A stretch of 35,065 bases of DNA from Planctomycetaceae bacterium (GTDB lineage Bacteria > Planctomycetota > Planctomycetia > Planctomycetales > Planctomycetaceae): assembly GCA_002722955.1 (NCBI GenBank), contig PBMZ01000053.1, positions 1 to 35,065 on the forward strand, written 5' to 3'. Below are positions 17,679-25,971 of this stretch, in pieces. Numbering within the stretch: position 1 is the stretch's first letter; each line of letters begins with the position of its first letter. Made by a program: the position numbers and the translations under genes. The notes below the pieces were generated by a model, which worked only from the letters and a program-made list of their open reading frames with translations, made no database searches and had not been told where the DNA came from.

Positions 17679-19121
17679 GTGGGCATAGTCAAGAAAGTTG
17701 ATCGATACTTCGGGCTGATCGTCGCTTCGCAAGCGATCTGTGTAGCGCTGGGGTTATGGATCCATTCACGCTATGTCGGATCGTCGGCCGAGTGGGCAGG
17801 TCGCAAACAACGTTGGCAAGAACTCGAACGATCACTTCAAGATCGCCAAGTATCCGAGTTGGTCGAGGCGGCCGAGACATCCAGCCAACCGATCCCCGCA
17901 TTGCACCAATTGTAGTTCGGCGCAGAAGCTGAGCTGACCGTGATCGACGAGTCGCAGAGCGTCCTGTTTCAGTCTGATACGAATAGCGAATCGGTTCAAG
18001 AAGTTCGCTGGCAACCATTGAGGCTCGTTGATGACATCGCTTCGTCGTCTGGTGAACGAACACGCGGCTTCCTGTACTTAGGACCAAAGGAACTATTGGG
18101 AGTCGGAATCGCTTGTGCGAATGGCCGTACCGCGATCATCCATAGCACGGCGGACTTCGTGAAGCCGGATACATCGGTTGTTTTGCGGGCCTTGCCACTT
18201 GCCGGCGGAATCACGTTTGCTTGGCTTGTGGGATTACATGGGATTGCCGTCTACCTGATCTTGTCCAGGATGAAGGATCAGTCGAAGTCCAAGTCTGCTG
18301 ATCCTCACGAATCGTCATTGCGTCACATACAAGCATTGGTGCGAACTCGTGACACGATTATCCTCGGTCTGGCAAAGCTCGCCGAGAGCCGCGATCCAGT
18401 TACCGGACAGCACTTGGAACGAATCGCGTTGTTCTCGACACGTTTGGCAACTGCGCTGCGGCGTGAAAAGGAATACCGCAATGTCATGACACGATCGTTC
18501 ATACAGTTGATGGGTATTAGCTCGGCATTGCACGACATTGACAAGGTTGGCATCAAAGATTCCATCTTGCTGAAACCCGGTCCGCTGACCGAATCGGAAC
18601 GCAAGCAAATCGAACAGCATCCAGTAATTGGCAGCGATTGTTTACGTCAGATGGAGCAGAGGTTGGGCACTTCCAACTTTCTTCAGATGGCCAATGAAAT
18701 CACCTTGTATCACCACGAGCGGTGGGATGGCGCTGGCTACCCTCACGGCTTGTCGGGTGAAGACATTCCGCTGACTGCGCGAATCGTCGCGATCGCCGAT
18801 GTGTACGACGCGTTGGCATCGGAACGAGTCTATAAGTCAGCCGTTCCGCACCAGGAATGTGTTGAGTTCATCAAGGATCAAGCGGGTAAACAGTTTGATC
18901 CGAAGCTCGTCAAGATTTTCCTGAGCATCGAAAGTCAGTTCGACGAGATCTCGCAGAAGTATCGAGAACGCACTCCGGTGCGATTTGCCGTCGAGGCGAT
19001 CAAGCTAGGTTTTCCGGGCTTTTCTCAGTCGGCTGCGACGCCTCAAGCTCCAAAGCAGTTGGACGAAGTCTTGTCGTCCGTGGAAACCAGCGAGCCGCTC
19101 GAACTAATCTCTCAAGAATAG
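17679..19121 (+). pseudogene. Membrane-anchored HD-GYP phosphohydrolase with an in-frame TAG
   Basis: The frame from GTG 17679 to TAG 19121 encodes an N-terminal membrane segment (FGLIVASQAICVALGLWI), a periplasmic sensor-like region, a second membrane segment (LPLAGGITFAWLVGLHGIAV) and an HD-GYP domain. TAG at 17913-17915 interrupts the sensor region (IPALHQL, stop, FGAEAELTVIDES) in the same frame. The HD-GYP domain has ALHDIDKVGIKDSILLKPG and HHERWDGAGYPHGLSGEDIP, then ARIVAIADVYDAL. The canonical HDxGK is HDIDK here (Asp for Gly at about residue 288), while the HD dyad is kept. HD-GYP proteins hydrolyse cyclic di-GMP. If TAG is real, only a sensor-less fragment could be made from an internal start. 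The next HD gene starts 10 bases downstream. Confidence 0.75.
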
Positions 19122-19131
19122 AGGTTTCCTG

Positions 19132-20116
19132 ATGTCAAAGAAGAAGGCCGATTACAACACCTTAGTTGTCGAATCGTGTTTGTTACTGGTCATGATCGGA
19201 TTGACATGCTTGATGTACCGTACCAGCGGTTACAAATTGGTCGTGTTGAATCTGTTCTTCTTGCCGATCGTTTTGGCTGGTTTCTTCCTTGGACGTTACC
19301 GCGCCGGCGTTTTGGCCTTCTTTAGCGTCATTGCCGTGTCTGTCGTCACAGCACTGAACGTGATGGGATTTGCCGCGTTTACCTCGCCTATTGTCATTGC
19401 GCTGGCGATTACGATTTGGGGCGCTGTGCTTGGATTGACGGCGATCTTAGTGGGTACTCTAAGCGACAAGCGGACTGCCAAAATCGTCGAGTTGCACGAA
19501 GCTTATGTTGGCATGGTCGAGGTCCTGTCGCGATATTTGCAGAGCGCCAACCCACGACTCAAGGCACGTTCGGAGCGTGTTGCCGAGGTCAGCGAGCGGG
19601 TGGCTAAAGAATTGAAGTTGAGTGCAAAAGAGATCGACGACATACGAGTTGCCGCGTTGTTGCATGATGTTGGCAGTATCGAGATCACCGCGAGTCATTC
19701 GTAAAGCTGTGGGAAGTCTTGAGGACGAGCAAGACCAGTTGGAGCAGCATACGTTCCACGGCACGGACCTGGTTCACTCGCTGGGTTCTGTGTTGAGTGG
19801 CGCGATGCCGTTGTTAGTCAATCAATCGGATACAGCCGAAGACTGCCTGGCTGCCGAAGGTGATGCGGCGAATTCGGAAGACAACTCGCCCTTGGGAGCA
19901 CGCATCATTCGAACTGTGCGAGCATTCGATCTCCTGACGGAAAACGATGCCGAACGCATGTCGGCTCGCGACGCCATTGACGAGATGCGATCCAGTGGCG
20001 GCTTCTACGACGAAGAAGTCCTCGAAGTTCTCGAGAGCTTCAAGAGCACTGATCCTGCGACACTGGATTCCATTGCTGGGGAAATCGACGCGCCTACGGC
20101 CGAATTGGCTCTGTAG
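19132..20116 (+). pseudogene. Four-helix membrane protein with HD domain, frameshifted
   Basis: ATG 19132, preceded by AGAGG, starts a protein with about four membrane helices (LLLVMIGLTCLMY, LFFLPIVLAGFFLG, LAFFSVIAVSVVTAL, IVIALAITIWGAVLGLTAIL). A cytoplasmic HD-type region follows (SERVAKELKLSAKEIDDIR, then AALLHDVGSIEIT). The frame then breaks near 19687-19694, by one extra base or loss of two. Reading resumes one frame over as VIRKAVGSLEDEQDQLEQHT, ending TAG at 20116. No GYP motif is present after the break, so this is an HD-only partner of the upstream HD-GYP gene, probably in one operon. The ligand or substrate is unknown. As written, translation stops after HDVGSIEITASHS. Confidence 0.7.
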
Positions 20117-20163
20117 TCTGACGCGACCGGCTTCGGAAGCTCGCACGGAATTCGAGAATATCT

Positions 20164-20191
20164 TTGACGGTTCAATCCAGCTAACTATAAT
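20164..20191 (+). promoter_or_regulatory. Sigma-70-type promoter for the DUF1111 gene
   Basis: TTGACG (20164-20169), a 16-base spacer and TATAAT (20186-20191) form a near-consensus promoter 112 bases before ATG 20303. A small hairpin, GCCGC-TTCAC-GCGGC, lies just downstream in the leader. Confidence 0.65.
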
Positions 20192-20302
20192 CTGGCCGCT
20201 TCACGCGGCAAGAGAGTCCGGCCTCTCGTGCCACATTCTTGGGCTGGTTGCGAATGCGTGCATGGAATCGCAGTAACATCGCATATGGATCAGGATGGCA
20301 TC

Positions 20303-21300
20303 ATGCGCCGTCAAGTTCTTGCTTTGGCAACCGTTTGCACATTCTTGGTGATGGGCTTCGTATCCGCAAAGGAACCGACTGGCGATGCCAAGTCGGACCG
20401 AAGTCAAATCGATCTCGGACGTGAAATCTTTCAGCGCGAGTGGATTGCCAACGATCCTCGCAGTCATGGTGGTGACGGGTTAGGGCCGGTCTTTAACGCC
20501 AGTTCTTGTGTCGACTGCCACAATCAAGGCGGAGTTGGTGGTGGCGGAGCGATAGGAAAGAACGTCTTGTTGCTGACCGTCACACGTTTTAAGCCAGTTT
20601 CAGCGCAGCCTGGAGTCCAACCAGTTCAGTCGTCTGAGTTTCAGGAGCTTCCGGTCCCACCGCAACAAGCAGCCAACAGTTTTGGCAGCGTCTGTTCTGG
20701 ATGTCAATGCATGGATTCAATGCGAATGGATTCGCATCGGGGGTCGCTGTTCGAGCGGTGAACTCAGGATTATATGGTGGTTCCGTCCAGATTGCCGAAA
20801 ACTTTGGAACGGCTTCTGTGGATGCTGGCTCGTTTCCCGTCCTGAGTGAAATCACCAATCGCATTCAACAGTTGAAGACGGAAGCGCGAGTTGGATTGTC
20901 ATCAGGCAATGTCACTGGTCAAATAGCCATCCAGCAATCACAGCGAAACAATACTGCACTGTTCGGGGTGGGCTTGATTGATCAAATCCCGGAATCCGTC
21001 ATTGAGACGGCCGCAAAGCGACGGGATGATCGCTTTCCACGAATCTCTGGCCGCATCCATCGCCTCAAAGACAAAAAGATCGGACGCTTCGGTTGGAAAG
21101 CTCAGCACGCATCTTTGTATGACTTTACGATTGCCGCCTGCGCTGTCGAGGTTGGATTGCACGTTCCTGGACACGATCAGTCGGTCGTTCCGTACGATCC
21201 CACGTCGAAGCCCAAGGGCTTTGACCTGAACCAGTCCGAGGTGAATGCGTTGGTTGCTTTCATCAAAGAACTACCGGCCCCTGTTCAGCGTCTTACTGAG
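20303..21300 (+). pseudogene. DUF1111 di-haem cytochrome-type protein, frameshifted and 3'-truncated
   Basis: ATG 20303 (AGGAT seven bases upstream) starts a signal peptide (MRRQVLALATVCTFLVMGFV). The first haem-binding region typical of DUF1111 follows: GREIFQREWIANDPRSHGG, then SSCVDCHNQGGVGGGG. A one-base loss somewhere in 20640-20760 moves the reading to another frame, which continues with RNNTALFGVGLIDQIPES, RFGWKAQHASLYDFTIAA and NALVAFIKELPAPVQR. The family normally continues with a second CxxCH and a long C-terminal domain. Here the match ends at about 21295, next to the stop of the convergent kinase gene (21311), so the second haem site is lost. DUF1111 proteins are periplasmic redox proteins sometimes called thiol oxidoreductases. 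As written the gene is inactive. Confidence 0.75.
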
Positions 21301-21310
21301 AGGAAGTTAG

Positions 21311-22990
21311 CTACTCGACCTCGATGCCCTCGAGTAATTCGTCGTCGTCTTCGACTTCGATGCCTTCCATCAGGGCGTCATCATCATCTTCTTCAACTTC
21401 GATACCGTCCGTCAAAGCGTCGTCATCGTCATCCTCTTCGACTTCGATGCCTTGAGTTAGTTCGTAGTCATCGTCTTCTTCTTCGATCGCGATGTGCTCG
21501 TCGTCTTCGTCGGCAAGATCAAGCTGCTCGTCCCCGTCACTTTCGACTTCGATTCCATCCTGCTCGTCGTCCTCAACGGAGATACCTTGCATGAGAGGGT
21601 CGTCGTCTTCAGGTTCGTTCTTGCCGAGCGTCGCGGCATAGAATTCGGCGGATTCATCGATGAGAACCGATTCACCCTCTTCCCAGTCGATGCCGCCAAT
21701 CTTGGCTTCTTCGTCTTCGGGAATCCCATTTGTTGGCTGCTCGCTGCGAGTTTTCCGAGCCTTGCGTCTCGCTTGTCTTTCCGCTCGCCGCTCTTCACGA
21801 GACTTATTGCCGTCGCTCTTGCGTTTGGGACGCCGTCGGCCCTGCGGAGTGACGGGAGATTCGGTTTCAGCTGATTCGTCTGAGATCTTTTCGTAAATAC
21901 GTTGTTCTGCATTTCGTCGACGGCGAGCTTCACTCTTTTGCGCGTCTTTGACTTCTTCTGCCGTCGGGATTTTGGGAGCTTGCTCGACGGACGCACGCTT
22001 TGCTAAACGCGATTTTTTTGACGCCGACGCAGACTTTGATTTCGATGACCTCGAAGATCGCGAGCTTGATCTGCTCTTGGATGATTTGCTGGGCTTCTTC
22101 TTTTTGATCTTGAGACCGCCGATGCCTTCGTCTTGAACTTCCTCGAACTGCTCCAGCATGTCCTCGACCGAGCTCCAACGGTCTTCTGGCCTCACCTCTA
22201 AACCCCGCATGATCGTGTCTGCCACCGGATCCAAAATGTTGGGCTCGTGCAAGCGGATGTCTATTGGCGGCTGGTTGATGTGCTGCAACACGGCCTCAAA
22301 CGTCTCTCCCGATTCCCAAGGTAGCTGCTTTGTGAACATCTCGTAACAAGTAACTGCGAACGAGAACACATCGAGTCGCTGGTCGGTTCGCTGTCGTTTG
22401 ATCAGCTCGGGAGCCATGTAGTTGGCTGTACCGGTTCGATTGCCTGGCTTTCGGAAGTCGGGCGTGTTGGGGACGACCAATCCAAAGTCGATCAGCTTGA
22501 CAATATTGCGGTCCGACACCATCACGTTTCGCGGACAGATGTCGCGGTGAATCCAGTTTTCCTCATGGAAGTACTGGATGGCATTGCCCAATTGGATGAT
22601 GAAGTCCAGGCGGTGCTTCTTCATCGTTTCGTTTTGAACGTCGACCAGAAAACTAAGTCCGACTCCCTCGACGAATTCCATGATCAAGAATTGTTCGTCG
22701 TTTGTCGTCCAGCCGTGTTCGTACGTGCGGACGATGTTGCGATGATCCAAGGTCATCGCGATCTCGCCTTCTATCGGCTTATTAAGCCCCACAAATCGTG
22801 ATTCGAGCCGCTTTGTCTTGACCTTATCGAGCACTTTCAAGGCAATGACATTGTTGCTGATCGTGTCATTGGCGCGCCAAACCTTCGACATACTTCCCTG
22901 ACCAACCCGTCCGATCAACTCGAATCGTTTGGGGACGTCGGTCTTTTCGATATCTGGCTGTTTATTGATTAACTTGTCGAGGAACTTCAT
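21311..22990 (-). CDS. Ser/Thr-type protein kinase with acidic repeat tail
   Basis: 559 residues. Residues ~23-290 form a kinase domain: glycine loop GRVGQGSMSKVWRA, ATP-binding Lys52 (ALKVLD), catalytic loop HRDICPRN (148-155), DFG (168-170), and NYMAPELIKRQR. The usual HRDxKxxN lysine is Cys here, with Arg two residues later, an arrangement closer to HRDLAARN of tyrosine kinases. Residues ~300-330 are Ser/Lys-rich, followed by Arg/Lys-rich helical sequence. The last ~130 residues are extremely acidic and built from repeats of the type ALxxGIEVEEDDDD. No membrane helix is obvious, so it is probably cytoplasmic. It converges on the truncated DUF1111 gene with no terminator between them, which suggests a rearrangement boundary near 21300. 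Its own frame is intact. Confidence 0.85.
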   Translation of the reverse strand: MKFLDKLINKQPDIEKTDVPKRFELIGRVGQGSMSKVWRANDTISNNVIALKVLDKVKTKRLESRFVGLNKPIEGEIAMTLDHRNIVRTYEHGWTTNDEQFLIMEFVEGVGLSFLVDVQNETMKKHRLDFIIQLGNAIQYFHEENWIHRDICPRNVMVSDRNIVKLIDFGLVVPNTPDFRKPGNRTGTANYMAPELIKRQRTDQRLDVFSFAVTCYEMFTKQLPWESGETFEAVLQHINQPPIDIRLHEPNILDPVADTIMRGLEVRPEDRWSSVEDMLEQFEEVQDEGIGGLKIKKKKPSKSSKSRSSSRSSRSSKSKSASASKKSRLAKRASVEQAPKIPTAEEVKDAQKSEARRRRNAEQRIYEKISDESAETESPVTPQGRRRPKRKSDGNKSREERRAERQARRKARKTRSEQPTNGIPEDEEAKIGGIDWEEGESVLIDESAEFYAATLGKNEPEDDDPLMQGISVEDDEQDGIEVESDGDEQLDLADEDDEHIAIEEEDDDYELTQGIEVEEDDDDDALTDGIEVEEDDDDALMEGIEVEDDDELLEGIEVE

Positions 22991-23215
22991 GTTTCTAGCG
23001 TCGACTTGGCTTTAGCGATGTTGGTGCCGTGTGGAGGCGGAGCCCTGGCATTTGCGTTGGCTTACTGTGGTGAGAATATTGTACCTCAACAAGAGATCGT
23101 GGGTTGTGCTTGCCATGAACTTTTGATGGCGCAACCACTGATTGATTGTCTTTCGACGCTGAATGGTTCGGAGCCGAAACTGACAGTAAACCGGAACACG
23201 CAGAACGTGCGTCGG

Positions 23216-24070
23216 CTATTGGCCGCAATAGTCAATAATTCGGGCGACTTCACTACGCAAGTCGCGGCGATCGACGATGCGATCGACGAATCCATGTTCA
23301 AGCATGAATTCACTAGATTGAAAGTTGTCCGGCAACGGCTCGTTGACCGTTGCTTGAACGACACGCGGCCCGGCAAATCCGATCAATGCTTTCGGTTCGG
23401 CCAATGTGATATCACCTAAGGAGGCAAAACTGGCGGCAACACCACCCATCGTCGGATTCGTTAGAATCGAGATGAACAAACCGCCCGCTTCGTGATACCG
23501 CCGAAGTGCGGCAGAGACCTTGCCCATTTGCATCAACGAGAGAATTCCCTCGTGCATGCGAGCACCGCCACCCGAACCGCTGACGATCACCAGCGGAAGC
23601 TTTCTTTCGGTGGCTGCTTCGATGGATCGAGTCAGCTTTTCCCCGACAACCGATCCCATACTGCCCATGATGAATGCGGAATCCGTCACTGCGAAAACCA
23701 AAGGACGACCACGCATGTAACCACGACCGGTCACACAAGCGTCTTTCAGACCCGTCTTCTTTTGCTCCGAGACAAGGCGGTCCTTGTAGGATTTCTTGTC
23801 TTTGAACTCAAGCGGATCAAGCGGCATCAATTCCTCGAACCACTCCTCGAAACTGTCGTCGTCAAGCAGTTGTTCGATTCGGGTCGATGCCGAAACGTAA
23901 AAGTGATAGTCGCACTCCGGGCAGATATTATGGTTTCGCTCAACTTGTTTGCGAAAGACTGTGGCGCTGCAACCGTTACACCTCAGCCATAAACCCTCGG
24001 GGACCCCCCGTTTCTTACTCATATCGATTTGTCCCAACCAGGACCTTTGATCGGATTGTACGGACGCCAT
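23216..24070 (-). CDS. accD: Acetyl-CoA carboxylase carboxyltransferase subunit beta
   Basis: 284 residues with the AccD signature. An N-terminal zinc ribbon (C31-x2-C34, C50-x2-C53) precedes a crotonase-like carboxyltransferase domain with [37 protein letters not shown] and [18 protein letters not shown]. With AccA it transfers the carboxyl group from biotin to acetyl-CoA, the first committed step of fatty-acid synthesis, in the cytoplasm. ATG 24070 follows GAGG at a good distance and lies 7 bases after the stop of the upstream phosphatase-like gene, so translation is probably coupled. Length and motifs are normal. Confidence 0.95.
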   Translation of the reverse strand: MASVQSDQRSWLGQIDMSKKRGVPEGLWLRCNGCSATVFRKQVERNHNICPECDYHFYVSASTRIEQLLDDDSFEEWFEELMPLDPLEFKDKKSYKDRLVSEQKKTGLKDACVTGRGYMRGRPLVFAVTDSAFIMGSMGSVVGEKLTRSIEAATERKLPLVIVSGSGGGARMHEGILSLMQMGKVSAALRRYHEAGGLFISILTNPTMGGVAASFASLGDITLAEPKALIGFAGPRVVQATVNEPLPDNFQSSEFMLEHGFVDRIVDRRDLRSEVARIIDYCGQ

Positions 24071-24077
24071 GCCAACC

Positions 24078-24683
24078 TCACCCTGCTCGCTCTCGCAATT
24101 CGACTGGCTCGTCCTTTGACGGTTCTTCGCCAGCTGTGATGATTTCTATGAGGTGGTCCTTGTAACCGTTTCCGTTGCTCTCATTAAATGCAACTTTACT
24201 ACCTTTGATAACACAGCTTACTACTGTTGCCATTGGTTCGGAAGCGACAACGGCAAACCTCGATTTCTTTTTGAGTGGCTTGCGGAGCACTTTTTCGGCT
24301 CGCTCGACTGCTTCCGAGACACCTTCGCCTTCTGGTGGGCAAATGGATTCGGGAGTCTCCAGCCACTGCTTGAACACTTTGGGGAATTTGCGTTTGACCT
24401 CTTCGATCTCCAGACCTTGCCAGAGACCGTGGTCGATGTTCCGCAAACCGTCCTTTTCTTTAACGGGAATGCCAAGTTGCATTCCGATGGCTTCGGCCGT
24501 GCTGCGAGCCGGTTCTCCTGGCGCAGTGTAAAGCACCTCCAGGTCGACCAGACCAAGGTCCTCGGCAATCGTCTGCACTTCTTCTTCACCGCGCTTGTTG
24601 AGCGGCAAATCCAGCGAGCCTTGGATTCGATTTTGGTCATCGAAATCCGTCGAGCCCGGCCGAATGAGAGCAATCGTAGTCAT
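24078..24683 (-). CDS. Histidine-phosphatase-fold protein lacking the catalytic histidines
   Basis: 201 residues of the phosphoglycerate-mutase-like (histidine phosphatase) superfamily. The start [20 protein letters not shown] aligns with the family's LVRHGET opening, and [17 protein letters not shown] and [18 protein letters not shown] match further conserved regions. The catalytic His of RHG is Pro9 (RPG). The second conserved His, usually in SHG, is replaced by Glu-Pro (ASEPMATVV), and WEG has become WQG. The frame is intact, so this looks like a maintained pseudo-enzyme with a binding or regulatory role rather than a decayed gene. I chose ATG 24683, 7 bases after the rpe stop, because similarity begins there. 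Confidence 0.75.
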   Translation of the reverse strand: MTTIALIRPGSTDFDDQNRIQGSLDLPLNKRGEEEVQTIAEDLGLVDLEVLYTAPGEPARSTAEAIGMQLGIPVKEKDGLRNIDHGLWQGLEIEEVKRKFPKVFKQWLETPESICPPEGEGVSEAVERAEKVLRKPLKKKSRFAVVASEPMATVVSCVIKGSKVAFNESNGNGYKDHLIEIITAGEEPSKDEPVELRERAG

Positions 24684-24690
24684 GCTCGAA

Positions 24691-25437
24691 TCAACGCTCC
24701 ACTGAGGAGCTGACTGGCTCGGCATCCGATGGGCGAGCGGCTCGCGAACCGCGCTGGCTCGCAATACTATGCAAATCGGAAATGGCCTGAACATAGTTCG
24801 GCGTGTCGAAAACAGCGCTGCCGACAACAAATAAGTCGGCTCCGGCTTCCGAGGTATCCCCAATCGTGTCAGGAGCGATACCGCCGTCGACGGAAAGCAC
24901 GGTTTCCGGGCCAGTCATCTCGCGTAAACGTTTCAGTTTCTCCAGTGATGAGGGCATGAATGCCTGGCCTCCGAATCCAGGTTGAACGCTCATCACCAGA
25001 ACTAAATCGCACAAGGGTAACAGGGGCTCGATCTCGTCAACCGAGGTACCTGGATTCAACGCGAGTCCTGCAGCCGCTCCCTCGTCGCGGATTCGCTTTA
25101 GCAAGTCGGCAGCTTCCGCATTCGACTCGAAATGAAAAGTGATCGCATCACAGCCCGCTTTGATGTAACTGTCCAGATAATCTTGAGGATCGGTAACCAT
25201 CAAGTGAGCGTCGAAGACCATCTCGGTCATGTCGCGAACACGCTCGATCACCATGGCCCCGTAAGATAGGTTCGGGACGAAGTGGCCATCCATCACGTCC
25301 CAGTGAAGTACCTGTGCCTTTGCCTGAGCCAGCAGTTCGACCTCGCGCTGCAAATTGCCAAAGTCACACTTCAGCATCGACGGCGCGATGACCGGAGCGT
25401 GATTACGGATAGTAGCAATAGCGGAGGAATGGCTCAT
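24691..25437 (-). CDS. rpe: Ribulose-phosphate 3-epimerase
   Basis: 248 residues, a TIM barrel that interconverts ribulose 5-phosphate and xylulose 5-phosphate in the pentose phosphate pathway (cytoplasm). The motifs are complete: APSMLKCDFGNL, HWDVMDGHFVPNLSYG (metal His and catalytic Asp), FDAHLMV, MSVQPGFGGQAF, and SVDGGIAPDTI with the second catalytic Asp. The C-terminus has about 20 extra Ser/Arg-rich residues. It is the first gene of a tight minus-strand operon with the pseudo-phosphatase and accD. Confidence 0.95.
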   Translation of the reverse strand: MSHSSAIATIRNHAPVIAPSMLKCDFGNLQREVELLAQAKAQVLHWDVMDGHFVPNLSYGAMVIERVRDMTEMVFDAHLMVTDPQDYLDSYIKAGCDAITFHFESNAEAADLLKRIRDEGAAAGLALNPGTSVDEIEPLLPLCDLVLVMSVQPGFGGQAFMPSSLEKLKRLREMTGPETVLSVDGGIAPDTIGDTSEAGADLFVVGSAVFDTPNYVQAISDLHSIASQRGSRAARPSDAEPVSSSVER

Positions 25438-25971
25438 GAACAGAATGCCAGAGAAGTCAGACGCGAAGAATGGAGTCGTTTCGCAGGTCGAATCAGCGAT
25501 GTCGAAGAGTCGTAGCCGCCTTCAATCTAGCTTGAAATGTTCAACCAAGATTGAAAGCCGCGAGTGTTAGAATCACACGTCCTCGAAAATAAACTCATCT
25601 ACCGAACGGTAGGCTGGTGAAGCACCAGAATTGAGATTGCCGGCGACCGCAGCCAAAACTGGTTGATTATCGACGATGAAGAGAGGAACGGTGTCGAGAA
25701 CCAACCGTGACATCGAACGCTTGCAGCGTCCGCCGACACGAAAGCGAATATTGTGACGCCTCCGATTGCCGACGTCCAGTCGAAAGGCAAAAGTGGCAAG
25801 AGTTGAGCTTTGATTTTTTTGTAAAGCATTATCTCGTAAATGTTTGTGGCGAACCATTGCTCTTGGGCTGGACTGGTTTTTTGCGATGCTGACGCCATGT
25901 CGTTGTCCGTGCAATCTGCTATCCTTATTGACATCTCGAATTTGCACTTAGACCACAACCGGAAGCAGCAC
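25438..25971. other. Intergenic region with hairpin and possible gene relic
   Basis: The region lies between divergent rpe and the pentahaem cytochrome gene. A nested hairpin occurs at 25521-25555 (TTCAATCT with AGATTGAA outside, TTGAA with TTCAA inside). On the minus strand, a frame ending in TGA at 25573 reads protein-like for about 60 residues (RLVLDTVPLFIVDN, then VAGNLNSGASPAYRSVDEF). I recognise no family and see no start, so it may be the C-terminal remnant of a lost gene. No clear promoter was found for the cytochrome gene. Confidence 0.35.
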
